From assembly GCA_009731375.1 (NCBI GenBank), contig BJOX01000330.1, positions 620,735 through 641,205 on the forward strand: 20,471 bases of DNA, in the 5' to 3' direction. The position numbers and the translations under genes are program-made. Shown piece after piece: positions 11,096 to 19,419 of this stretch; within the stretch, counting starts at the first letter, position 1, and every line of letters starts with the position of its first letter. The stretch is from Paulinella micropora (lineage: Eukaryota; Cercozoa; Imbricatea; Euglyphida). The notes under the pieces are model-generated. The model worked only from the letters and a program-made list of their open reading frames with translations. It made no database searches and was not told the origin of the DNA.

Positions 11096-11096
<1 letters not shown>

Positions 11097-11129
<33 letters not shown>

Positions 11130-11148
11130 AAAAAAAAAAAAAAAAAGA

Positions 11149-11183
<35 letters not shown>

Positions 11184-11193
11184 NNNNNNNNNN
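11097..11193. repeat. Poly-A tract and assembly gap
   Basis: Long A runs broken by CC and GAGGTT, ending in ten N (11184-11193). The tract separates the palindromic array from the LTR element, so the true junction is not visible. Confidence 0.95.
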
Positions 11194-11373
11194 CGGTAAT
11201 ATAACCAAACACAGTCCTCAAAAAAGAGAATGATGTCTCGTTATATTAGCTCAGTGACGCAAAGACAAAAAGCCGCCAAAAGACCAGGATCAAATTGCCA
11301 TTTCAGGCGTGTCCGGCCAGACGAAATCTATAAATAAGTTTTTTACCTGATAATTCGGGGGGTGATGTCCACA
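11194..11373 (-). repeat. Probable 3' LTR, first ~180 bp
   Basis: Directly 3' of the polypurine tract on the minus strand, starting at TGTGGACATC (11373), the TG start expected of an LTR. It contains AT-rich promoter-like stretches (TTTATAG near 11330, TAATATAACG near 11245). The far end is lost in the gap and poly-A tract. No second LTR copy is in the window, so the boundary is inferred only from the tract and the TG. Confidence 0.45.
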
Positions 11374-11376
11374 GTA

Positions 11377-11393
11377 CCTCCTCCCACTTTTTT
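11377..11393 (-). promoter_or_regulatory. Polypurine tract (plus-strand primer)
   Basis: On the minus strand AAAAAAGTGGGAGGAGG is an uninterrupted 17-base purine run, four bases before the TG of the putative LTR. In LTR retroelements such a tract resists RNase H and primes second-strand DNA. Position and composition fit well. Confidence 0.6.
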
Positions 11394-12195
11394 ATGGCGG
11401 AACTTCGTTTCCGACATAATACGTTTTGAACTGATTTCTTTTCTGACTAAGATTCGTTTAGAGTTATGTATGAAGATACATCAACCCACGAATTAGCCGT
11501 TATAAAACAACAATGATACTTGCCCCGGTACCAATCGTATATATACTCTAGCACATTCAGTATCTATATTAAAATCTTCCTCTTTCTTCTGTCGATAAGA
11601 TATTTGTGCAGTATGTCCAAGTATAATGTTTTATGGTTGAGTAATAATGTAATGTCGCCATTTCCATATATATGTAATAACCGGTCGTCGGTTTCCATAA
11701 ATACATTTACTTTTTGTGAAGACATACCCTTGTATAAATCGGTATCATTTAATATAGTGTCAGGTGATCAAGTCTGACGACTATATCCGAAGTTGGGTTG
11801 AGTGCGCCCTAACCTTGCGATATGCCGATACAAGTAGAGATCGATGGAATCCGGTGTAGCAGTTCATGTTATTAAAATATATCAGTTCTTGATTAGACTG
11901 TAGAGTCTTTAATGAGATCATCATTCTGGTACTAATGCGGGTCGTATCCAGGCAACACCATCGCTCACTCAGATAGCGATCCCGTAACGGTGCTGTTTCG
12001 TGGCCGTCTCGTCTGTCTCTGCCGAAGCAAGAGAATAGAATGCCTATTTTTTGTCAGCTGTGTCTTGTTAATCTCTAGAAGAATGAATGCTGTAGTAGCT
12101 TTAATATCTAAGTAAGGTTGTCGGGACGATATTGGATCAATGCTATGTTCGCAATCGATCAGGTCCACAATACTTCTAGAGAAAAAAAATACTTA
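11394..12195 (-). other. Element 3' untranslated region
   Basis: About 0.8 kb between the integrase stop and the polypurine tract. The integrase frame ends in tandem stops TAG-TAA, after which the same frame stays open for about 75 codons to 11965 without an ATG. No envelope-like membrane or signal sequence is visible. Long 3' regions are known in some Ty3/gypsy elements, but the content here is unrecognised. Confidence 0.4.
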
Positions 12196-14496
12196 CTATA
12201 GACGCCGTTTACGCGCGCGGACTCCTTTACCTGGTGGAGGACCTCCAACCAAAGTTAAGTCTAAGGTAGACTGTTCGAGGACGTCCCAAATTTTGTGAGG
12301 GATTGCGCCTTGTGCCAAGTCAAAAGGAATGTCCAGCACCCCTCGTGGTAGTGCTTGTATGGTCCACGCGGTATGATCTTTATCTGTGGGAGATATGGTA
12401 TCATCCCATGTCTCAAGTTTCTTGGCGTCTTTATATACTGGAAGGTATTGTCTTACTTTAGGATCTTCCACTGGATCCAGACTCCTCCAGAAATGTAAGA
12501 CTGGTTGTATTATTTGTGCCGCAGTCGAAATTCGATTCGATCGCGTATGGCGTTTGTGAGGTACTGCCATGACTCTCATGAGATATAAATCTGAGAGCGT
12601 GTCATCGGCTACGTGTTGAGCCGCAGGCCTCACCAAGTAAAAAGCGTCTTTGGCCCATGAAATATGTCCAATCGCATCTCCTTCTTTCCAACTGGGGTGA
12701 ACGAGAGTGTCATTGCCCGCGCGAGGGTCTTGATCTCCGTCATCGCTCCCCTCTTGATGGACTCCTTGCGAACGTGCCGTCCTTATCGCCTTTCTCGGTC
12801 GGTCGTAGATAAGGTCATTTTGCGCTCTCCTTATTTGCGCCTCCGTGAACTTTCCTTCCGGCACGTTCGACTCCACCCTTTTGCGGGTCTGAGTCCCCGC
12901 CGCACTTTTGCGGTCGGTGGCCCGCTTGTTCTCCAGCTCAGCCTCCTCCTTCTCCGCAATTGGTGCCCTGTAGGCATCCCGTTCCGAGATATCCTCCTGA
13001 CGGATTGGTGGGACCTCTTTAAAGTCAGCCTCCATCCGTTTGAGTGCTTGATCAACGGACTCATCTTCAAGTAGGAAGGGATCATACTTAATCAGCCTTC
13101 GTACATTGACTATTTGAACTTTCCCTCTGCCCCTGATTTTATAATTCAAAGGCCCCATCTGTTCCATGATCTGGTATGGTCCTTTCCAGTGGATGAACAG
13201 CTTCGAGCTGACTCCCTGAGGAACCTGAGGATGATACAGTAGTACAATATCCCCGACCTGAAATCTGACTTGATCCAGGTGTGCCTGCCTGACACCTTCA
13301 GCATCAGTCTTCCTGCGCTCCGCCTCCCTATGCGCCTGTACTATTTGCTCCGCCTCCATCTTCGCCCGAAGTCTCACCCCAAACAGCTCATCCTGATCTG
13401 CCCATGAATCTTTTGGGTGCAGCAGTGAGGCTGGGATGGCGGGCTCACGCCCATATACCAATTGGTATGGCGAGACGGAACCTTTTGAACCACCTAACGC
13501 TGTAGAGGGTAGGCAATTCATAGCAAAGGCAAACGAGGATGCTGCCTCCACCCATGCCTTTTGGTTCTCCTTCTTCATACAATACATCTTCAGCGCGGCC
13601 TTGAGGGGTCTATGCACCCGCTCTATCGTGCCGTTCGCTCTGGGGTTATAGGCGGTGATATATTGCCATTTCATGCCGTAATATGCAGATAGCTTGTCGA
13701 TGACTTCATTATTAAAGTCAGAGCCTTGATCTGAGCATATTTTTCTCGGCACCCCAATCTGTGAGATGATCCTGTCAATCAACGCCTTGGCTGTTGTTTC
13801 GCCCGTAACGTCTTTGACTGGGACCACCCATACATAGTTGGTGGCTCTGTCTATGGCCGTTAGAAGGTATCTGTAACCTTCCGTCGTGACCGGGAAAGGT
13901 CCTACATGATCAGTGTGTAAGAACTCGAACATTCCTAAGTGTAAAGGAAAAGTCCCGATCAGGCCAAAATTCGCCTTCAATGGTGTTTTGGATGTCTTGC
14001 ATGGGATGCATGCATTGACCTGTTCATCAATATTCTCCTTCATCTTCTTCCACCAGAATCGTCTCGAAATGAACATATGCGTTCTTTGTCGGCCCGGGTG
14101 CGCCAGTAGTGGGCAGTTATGAGCAGCGACAAAAATGATGTGTCTGAGTTTCTCAGGAACCCAGAGAGTCCATTTGTCTGGTTGTGATGCATAGCGCCCG
14201 TGTTGGCCTTTGTACCACAAGAGACCGTCTCTCCACCCCATCTCCTTCTGTTGCTCCTTAATCTCCTTCGTCATTTTCAGCTCGTTCGGGTTCTTGTATA
14301 GCTGTATTAGCTCTTTGAACTCCGGATCGAGAGCCTGTTGCTGTCTCCATGCAGTGGGTGAGGCTATGTGGATAGTCCCATCCTCTAGCTGCACTCCTAT
14401 CCTCTCAGGGTTTTCGTCTAACTCCTCCTTGTTCTCCTGCGGGGATTCCGCATATGCTTCTTGCTTAATCTCTTCTTGTTTTATCTCCGCCTTCAT
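12196..14496 (-). CDS. Integrase with long C-terminal extension
   Basis: Inserts element DNA into the host genome in the nucleus. 766 codons from ATG 14496. An HHCC zinc domain (H126, H133, C163, C166) is followed by a catalytic core with D196, D256 and E292, exactly D-x59-D-x35-E, then a GPY/F-type segment (W-K-G-P-Y around 437-441). About 295 further residues (472-766) match no domain I know. They include a charged linker and a very basic end (G-K-G-V-R-A-R-K-R-R-L), a possible nuclear-import signal. The ATG overlaps the upstream pol stop as ATGA. The same frame is open 27 codons further upstream to 14577 and reads protein-like, so a frame change from pol, rather than a new start at 14496, is also possible. 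No internal stops. Confidence 0.9.
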   Translation of the reverse strand: MKAEIKQEEIKQEAYAESPQENKEELDENPERIGVQLEDGTIHIASPTAWRQQQALDPEFKELIQLYKNPNELKMTKEIKEQQKEMGWRDGLLWYKGQHGRYASQPDKWTLWVPEKLRHIIFVAAHNCPLLAHPGRQRTHMFISRRFWWKKMKENIDEQVNACIPCKTSKTPLKANFGLIGTFPLHLGMFEFLHTDHVGPFPVTTEGYRYLLTAIDRATNYVWVVPVKDVTGETTAKALIDRIISQIGVPRKICSDQGSDFNNEVIDKLSAYYGMKWQYITAYNPRANGTIERVHRPLKAALKMYCMKKENQKAWVEAASSFAFAMNCLPSTALGGSKGSVSPYQLVYGREPAIPASLLHPKDSWADQDELFGVRLRAKMEAEQIVQAHREAERRKTDAEGVRQAHLDQVRFQVGDIVLLYHPQVPQGVSSKLFIHWKGPYQIMEQMGPLNYKIRGRGKVQIVNVRRLIKYDPFLLEDESVDQALKRMEADFKEVPPIRQEDISERDAYRAPIAEKEEAELENKRATDRKSAAGTQTRKRVESNVPEGKFTEAQIRRAQNDLIYDRPRKAIRTARSQGVHQEGSDDGDQDPRAGNDTLVHPSWKEGDAIGHISWAKDAFYLVRPAAQHVADDTLSDLYLMRVMAVPHKRHTRSNRISTAAQIIQPVLHFWRSLDPVEDPKVRQYLPVYKDAKKLETWDDTISPTDKDHTAWTIQALPRGVLDIPFDLAQGAIPHKIWDVLEQSTLDLTLVGGPPPGKGVRARKRRL

Positions 14497-17354
14497 ATTC
14501 TCATATGCTTCATAGGACCACTCAGCATCCTCGAGGACATGTGCTGTACAACATATCCGATGATCCGGACCTTGCGGCTATGACGTAGACCCGATCGGTT
14601 ATATCGGACCCCTCTCGCCATCTGCATCGACTCGATATGATGCACTTCGTATGTACAGTCTGGGGATAGATCCTCCATTTCTGCTGATGATACGAGAGCT
14701 GCCACTTCTGAGTGAAACTCTAGCCTGGAGAGGCTGTCAGCGACAACATTTCGCTTGCCGGGTAGATGGACCATTGTAAAATTGAAACATGACAAGAATG
14801 CCTGCCATCTCGCTAGACGGCCAGTCTGTTCATGATTCATCAGCCATAGTAAATTCTGGTGATCAGTCCTTACGAAAAACTGAGGTCCACCCCATAAATA
14901 CTCTCTCAACCGTTTGAGGGCCCAGACCACCGCCAGTGCCTCTCTCTGTCTCGTACAATAGTTTCGCTCCGCCGAGCACAACTTTCTACTTATAAACATG
15001 ATCGGGCGCAACTTTTTCTCCTCATCTTCCTGTTGTAAGACTGCGCCGATCGCGAACTTTGATGCGTCTGTGTCGACTACGAATTGCTTCGAAAAGTCGG
15101 GCATCATCAGCACGAGTCCGCCATCCTTCGGATCTTTGTAGATGAGATCTTTGAGCGTGTTGTACGCTTCTAAGGCTTCATCATCCCACTTCTCAAAATC
15201 ACCGAAGTCGATCATTCTCTCCAACTTAGCCCGAGTTGCACCCCAATTGGGTATGAACTGGCTGTAATATTGCGCCATCGCAAGAAATGAGTGCAGCTCT
15301 GTGCGATTCTTCGGCCTCTGCCGGCTCATGATCTCCTCCCTCTTCTCTTTGGATATCGAGACTCTATTGTAAGAGATTTCGTACCCCAAATATGTCACGC
15401 TTGTCTTTGCGAGTTGACATTTCTTCAAATTACATTTCAGGCCAAATAGTTTGATACGCCTGAAAATGTCTGTTAGATGGTCGATGTGCTCTTCCATGGT
15501 ATTGGAGTACACGATAATGTCATCGATGTAACAAAATGCGTACTCTCCCGCCTTCTGTCCTCTTCTCCTCATGAAACCTCCCTCTGTCTGGTCATCATAT
15601 TTGCTACTCAGCATGCTTTGCATCGCTTTCTGAAAGAGTCCCGGGGCCTGTTTGAGTCCCATCGGAAGTACTTTCCACTGATATATCTCCATTCCTACTA
15701 CAAATGCAGTCAGCCATCTGGACTTTTCATCCAGTGGAATTTGCCAGAAGCCATTCTTCAGATCAATGACTGAGTATAGCTTGGCGTTCCGCAATACTCG
15801 CCTTCCTTCTTCAAGAGTAGGTAATGGATTTCGTTCCTCCTCTAAAATTTTATTGACACGGGCATAGTTAACCGTTAAGCGCCATTCTCCTCCCGGTTTA
15901 GGCACCAGTCTCGGTTGGGAAACTATTGGAGATGTCGATCTCTCAATGAAATCCTCATCGAGTAACTGCCGCGCTTGTTCTTCTGCGATCTTTGCTTCAT
16001 GTATACTCAGATTTGCCCGTCGTGGCGCCGGTGAAGGCTCAGCACCTGGTATTTTACAAATAACCGCGGTGAAGTCTTCCGGCTTGACACCTCCCGCTTG
16101 AGGGGGGTCAAAAATCATTTTGTTCGCCTTCAATCTCTCTTTCAAAACCTCTTTCTCCTTCTCCGTACCTGCTCCTCCTGCCAATTTCTCGTCTATCGCC
16201 GCCTTAAACTCCTCCTCTGACATTCTCTTGTGATGCTTGAGGGGTGCTCTGTCCTCCTCCAAGCCCAACTCTTCTTCTGATATATCGTCCATTCCCGTTT
16301 TTTCATATGTGGCAGTGTCTGGTTCGTCGTCCTCCGCCAGACCTACCAACATATCTATTAATCTCGCATATTGCAACGGAGCTTTTCGGGTGTAGAAACC
16401 ATCGAAGCATGTGAATGCTTGAGGAATCAATTTCAACTTGTCCTGGTCTCTGAGCTTCCGCTTGTATGCACTGCTCTGCTCACGAGTCCCGAGACGACAA
16501 GCCACCACTAAGTGTTGCTTCCGTGAGGGCACCGGTATCGGATGATCAATAAGCCGGTCCCGTATCTCCTGCGCCCATATCGCCTTCTCATTGTACGGGA
16601 GTATGACCGTATATGGTTTATTATTTTCAAAAAGAGTGCGCAGGCACTTTTTCACTTCTGTCAGTGAGCGCGGCCACGTAGGCTCGTCACCCCAGAATTC
16701 GGTAATAAAGCTTTTAATATCTTCTGCCGGGATATCAGGGAGTCGTCCCCTTCTCCTCGGTATAAACTCCTGTCTGTCCTTCTCTTCCACCTTTACGTGA
16801 AAGCAATACCCGTTGGTAATATATACATCGGCCCCTGCTCCTTCTTCAAATCTCGCCAACGATGGGCACCTTTTTCCCATGCATATAATCTCCTCTTTCC
16901 TCTTTTCAATGAGATCGTCTATCGACTTTTTATCCCATTGTGTAGAGACTGTAGCCGTATAGACCTCCGCCTCTCTCTTGTCTGACAGGTTTGAACCATC
17001 TTTAGACACCGCGTCCGTTGGCATATATGCCTCATATGCGTGTGTAATGGCCACCTGCTTCCCTTCCGATGCTACCCCTAGGTGTAGGGCCTCGTATGAG
17101 TCAATAGCATGGAGAGAGTCGACAGTATATTCTTCTCCTGGCTCTACGCCGTATATGACTCTTTTGGCGGCGCAATCAATCACTACGTTCATTGTCGCCA
17201 GTTGGTCGTACGACAAAAGAACAGATCCGTGGTATTCGGGGACAACGTACAAGTCCACTCGATATACTCGTCCGGATTTCAATTTAAAATTTAAAGTGAT
17301 GATGCCCGTTATATCCGTCCGACTACTAACTCCTTTCAGTGCCAGATGATTTTT
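14493..17354 (-). CDS. Protease C-terminal half, reverse transcriptase and RNase H
   Basis: The frame is open from 17354; the first 24 codons have no ATG, and a TTG lies at 17282. The beginning is the C-terminal half of a retropepsin-like protease, so it must join the frame upstream. Numbering from 17282: an unrecognised region (about 46-440), then RT with L-V-P-K-P-G-G-E-W-R-L (459-469), catalytic Asp507 in V-I-D-L-K-N-G-F-W-Q, L-P-M-G-L-K-Q-A-P (539-547) and Y-I-D-D (585-588). RNase H follows with D739, E781 and D807. Between the FQKAM block and YIDD there are about 20 extra residues rich in Gly/Arg. The last ~40 codons before the stop look less protein-like than another frame. It overlaps the integrase start by four bases. 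Confidence 0.9.
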   Translation of the reverse strand, partial: KNHLALKGVSSRTDITGIITLNFKLKSGRVYRVDLYVVPEYHGSVLLSYDQLATMNVVIDCAAKRVIYGVEPGEEYTVDSLHAIDSYEALHLGVASEGKQVAITHAYEAYMPTDAVSKDGSNLSDKREAEVYTATVSTQWDKKSIDDLIEKRKEEIICMGKRCPSLARFEEGAGADVYITNGYCFHVKVEEKDRQEFIPRRRGRLPDIPAEDIKSFITEFWGDEPTWPRSLTEVKKCLRTLFENNKPYTVILPYNEKAIWAQEIRDRLIDHPIPVPSRKQHLVVACRLGTREQSSAYKRKLRDQDKLKLIPQAFTCFDGFYTRKAPLQYARLIDMLVGLAEDDEPDTATYEKTGMDDISEEELGLEEDRAPLKHHKRMSEEEFKAAIDEKLAGGAGTEKEKEVLKERLKANKMIFDPPQAGGVKPEDFTAVICKIPGAEPSPAPRRANLSIHEAKIAEEQARQLLDEDFIERSTSPIVSQPRLVPKPGGEWRLTVNYARVNKILEEERNPLPTLEEGRRVLRNAKLYSVIDLKNGFWQIPLDEKSRWLTAFVVGMEIYQWKVLPMGLKQAPGLFQKAMQSMLSSKYDDQTEGGFMRRRGQKAGEYAFCYIDDIIVYSNTMEEHIDHLTDIFRRIKLFGLKCNLKKCQLAKTSVTYLGYEISYNRVSISKEKREEIMSRQRPKNRTELHSFLAMAQYYSQFIPNWGATRAKLERMIDFGDFEKWDDEALEAYNTLKDLIYKDPKDGGLVLMMPDFSKQFVVDTDASKFAIGAVLQQEDEEKKLRPIMFISRKLCSAERNYCTRQREALAVVWALKRLREYLWGGPQFFVRTDHQNLLWLMNHEQTGRLARWQAFLSCFNFTMVHLPGKRNVVADSLSRLEFHSEVAALVSSAEMEDLSPDCTYEVHHIESMQMARGVRYNRSGLRHSRKVRIIGYVVQHMSSRMLSGPMKHMRI

Positions 17355-17979
17355 TCATATTAGTTTCTAACCACGCATGGTGTTTCGTAGTAAATTTCCG
17401 GCCGACAATATTAATATTTGCCATAGTATCATTACCAACGTTTATAAAGGTATTTAATGTTTCACAAAAAAGGTTCGTATAGCATAAAGCGTCTGGCCGG
17501 TGACTTTTTAAGGCCAATACAAGGAGCTTGTGTTCTAAAATCTGTATCCTTTTCTCGAGGTTCGCCTCCTCCTCCCTTTCCGCCGTTTTTGTAATGTCTT
17601 TTTGAGTATTGTTCACAGGCAAAGGATGATTGTCCTTGCTTTCTCTGTTTGAGACCGTGAGGAGAGGTTGATGTCCTCCATCCTCCTTGTCTATTGTCTG
17701 TCTCGGCAAGTTGATAAGATTAACTGCCGGTTCCATTCTTACTTTCTTCGGCTGTGGCTGCGACAGGCCCGCCTGCTTTCTCTTTGCCAGCGCTTTACTC
17801 GCCTGCCTATTAGCAGCATGCACTGTTTGTTGTCGTGATGGGTGTACTGGTATTGTACTACCTTTGAGTTGGTCTGTGGCCTGCTGTGGGCTCTTAGACT
17901 CACTGGTACCCTTGGTTGGGACCTGCACAACGGTGTATCGTGCAATGCATGTTGTTCTGTTTTCTCCCTCCTTCTCTAG
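17326..17979 (-). CDS. Gag-Pol linker and protease N-terminal half
   Basis: 218 codons in the same frame as the Gag-like ORF, directly after its TGA. The first ATG is about 80 codons in, so independent translation would lose much of it. The N-terminal part is a low-complexity, Lys/Gln/Ser-rich linker. A short coiled-coil-like helix (about 17575-17510) follows. Near the end D-T-M-A-N-I-N-I-V-G-R-K-F (17430-17390) matches the active-site strand of retropepsins, with Met where the invariant Gly of D-T/S-G-A is expected. The frame ends in TAG (17328-17326), halfway through the protease; the rest continues in the +1 frame. Confidence 0.6.
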   Translation of the reverse strand, partial: LEKEGENRTTCIARYTVVQVPTKGTSESKSPQQATDQLKGSTIPVHPSRQQTVHAANRQASKALAKRKQAGLSQPQPKKVRMEPAVNLINLPRQTIDKEDGGHQPLLTVSNRESKDNHPLPVNNTQKDITKTAEREEEANLEKRIQILEHKLLVLALKSHRPDALCYTNLFCETLNTFINVGNDTMANINIVGRKFTTKHHAWLETNMKKSSGTERS

Positions 17980-17982
17980 TCA
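17977..17982 (-). promoter_or_regulatory. Possible stop-codon readthrough site (TGA CTA)
   Basis: The Gag-like frame stops at TGA followed by CTAGAG, and the same frame is then open for 217 codons into the protease. UGA-CUA is the context of readthrough stops in several RNA viruses and animal mRNAs. I could not identify a downstream stem-loop by eye. The alternative is a simple nonsense mutation. Confidence 0.4.
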
Positions 17983-19398
17983 TTGGACTACCTCAAATCT
18001 GTTACCTGAGTCGGCATCAGTGTCGGTAGTGGTTGCGCCTGATGTCGCATAGGCCTGTGGTGCTGAGGAACTCGAGCTTGAGCTCGAGCCGTCTGCCCAG
18101 CCCCCATCTCTGTGGTACGGGCGCTCTGCGCTGCCGTATCCACCTCGGCCAACCCATCTTCCTCCTCCTCTACCTTGAAATACACCTCTTCCTCCTCCTC
18201 TTCTCACAAATCCTCTCTCCCCCCCGCGAGTGTATGTGCCTCGTGCGAAAGGGGCTCCTCCTCCTCGATTGATTCCTCTCCCTCCTCCTCTTCCTCGTGT
18301 TCCACCTCTTCCTCTACTTGCGGCTTCTATGGCTGCCGTCTTCTGATCATCTCTAGCGAAAAGAGAATTGATCGCGTCAGCTAGTTCGTGGTCATGGTCC
18401 GCGACATCCTGTAATTTCCACCCCTGATCCTTGCGCAGTCGGCGCAGAACGGCGACGGTGTTGGTTTCGTCCGACCGTACGTTCTTGAGGAGTGTGTTTC
18501 GGATGCGGGTGTCCTCGACATCGTGGTTGTACGGGCATTTCTTATTTGTGTGTTTGAAGCATTGTGCCCGTGCCCACCAACGAATACAAGGTGTGTTAGC
18601 TTCACGACTGTTCTCTCTTGGTCGCTTTCCTAGAGATCGTTGCGTATGTGCGGCTTGCGGTTGAGCAGAAGCCGATGCAGAACCGATCAAGGATGCTGTC
18701 TGGCTGTCGAGCCTCTGACAAGCGGTCATTACTTCGGTCCACAACATTTTTGGGCTCACGGCCTTAGTCGTGGCCTCAAAGACGCTCATCTCCAAAAAGT
18801 TCAAGTGCTTTACCTTGTCGAAGGTTTTGCAGTCTTGCATGAGCAGTGTGAGCTTATTTTTGTTGTAGACGTGCAAAGCACTGAGGAAATATAGGAGTAT
18901 GGCTTTGTGGTTATAAAAGAGAGTGTACTGGGTGCCCACATTTGTTAAGACAGATGCAAGCTGAGTGACAGACTGCAACTGCTCCGATACTAAGTCGAAA
19001 ATTTCAAACCCAATCAATGTGCCAGTGCACAAGTGTTGGTATCCACTTGCCTTAAAGTATCGAATGAGGGCAGCAATGGCCAGAGTACAACTCATCTCTG
19101 CATGTCCACCTTTCCTTGCTAGCTCCTCCTCTCCTCTGTACTTCTCGTAAGTTATACGATCAAAACCAGCTCCAAGGAGGGATCGATCACAGAGATGTTC
19201 TAGGACTTCATACTCCTGCTCCACCTCACACTGGTTTTGCTGGAAGCATCTGTCCATCTCATTGAGCTTAGTCATGAGGGTCTTCTCTGTGTCAGCCTCA
19301 TTGGCAGTGATAGCATAGAGCTTAAGGCCCCCTCCCCCAATTTTGATTTTAGCTAGGGCTGCCTGCAGCGCCTGCTTTTTCTTCTGGGAGTCAGTCAA
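17980..19398 (-). CDS. Gag-like RNA-binding protein (CCCH finger, RGG box)
   Basis: 472 codons from TTG 19398, frame open from 19419; the first in-frame ATG is 41 codons further on. By position it is the structural (Gag) protein that packages element RNA in the cytoplasm. The first ~230 residues are mostly helical and contain no capsid family I can name. A C-x8-C-x7-C-x3-H zinc finger (C271, C280, C288, H292) replaces the usual CCHC knuckle. Residues 362-420 form an RGG/RGGG box, then comes a Ser run and a Thr/Asp-rich tail. It ends with CAA-TGA-CTA-G, and the frame continues open into the linker/protease. The unusual spacing (x7 rather than x5) makes the finger assignment tentative. Confidence 0.75.
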   Translation of the reverse strand: MTDSQKKKQALQAALAKIKIGGGGLKLYAITANEADTEKTLMTKLNEMDRCFQQNQCEVEQEYEVLEHLCDRSLLGAGFDRITYEKYRGEEELARKGGHAEMSCTLAIAALIRYFKASGYQHLCTGTLIGFEIFDLVSEQLQSVTQLASVLTNVGTQYTLFYNHKAILLYFLSALHVYNKNKLTLLMQDCKTFDKVKHLNFLEMSVFEATTKAVSPKMLWTEVMTACQRLDSQTASLIGSASASAQPQAAHTQRSLGKRPRENSREANTPCIRWWARAQCFKHTNKKCPYNHDVEDTRIRNTLLKNVRSDETNTVAVLRRLRKDQGWKLQDVADHDHELADAINSLFARDDQKTAAIEAASRGRGGTRGRGGGRGINRGGGAPFARGTYTRGGERGFVRRGGGRGVFQGRGGGRWVGRGGYGSAERPYHRDGGWADGSSSSSSSSAPQAYATSGATTTDTDADSGNRFEVVQ

Positions 19399-19419
19399 GT
19401 TAATTACTGTCCCCCCCCC

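Noticed and set aside
11520-11777. 85-codon plus-strand frame within the LTR element's 3' region
   Set aside because: Begins at a non-ATG codon, AT-rich composition, antisense to the element, no domain.
12170-12200. Mini-intron after the integrase (GTAAGT, T-rich run, then CTAG, 21 bases)
   Set aside because: Shorter than nearly all known spliceosomal introns, and its removal still gives an immediate in-frame stop.
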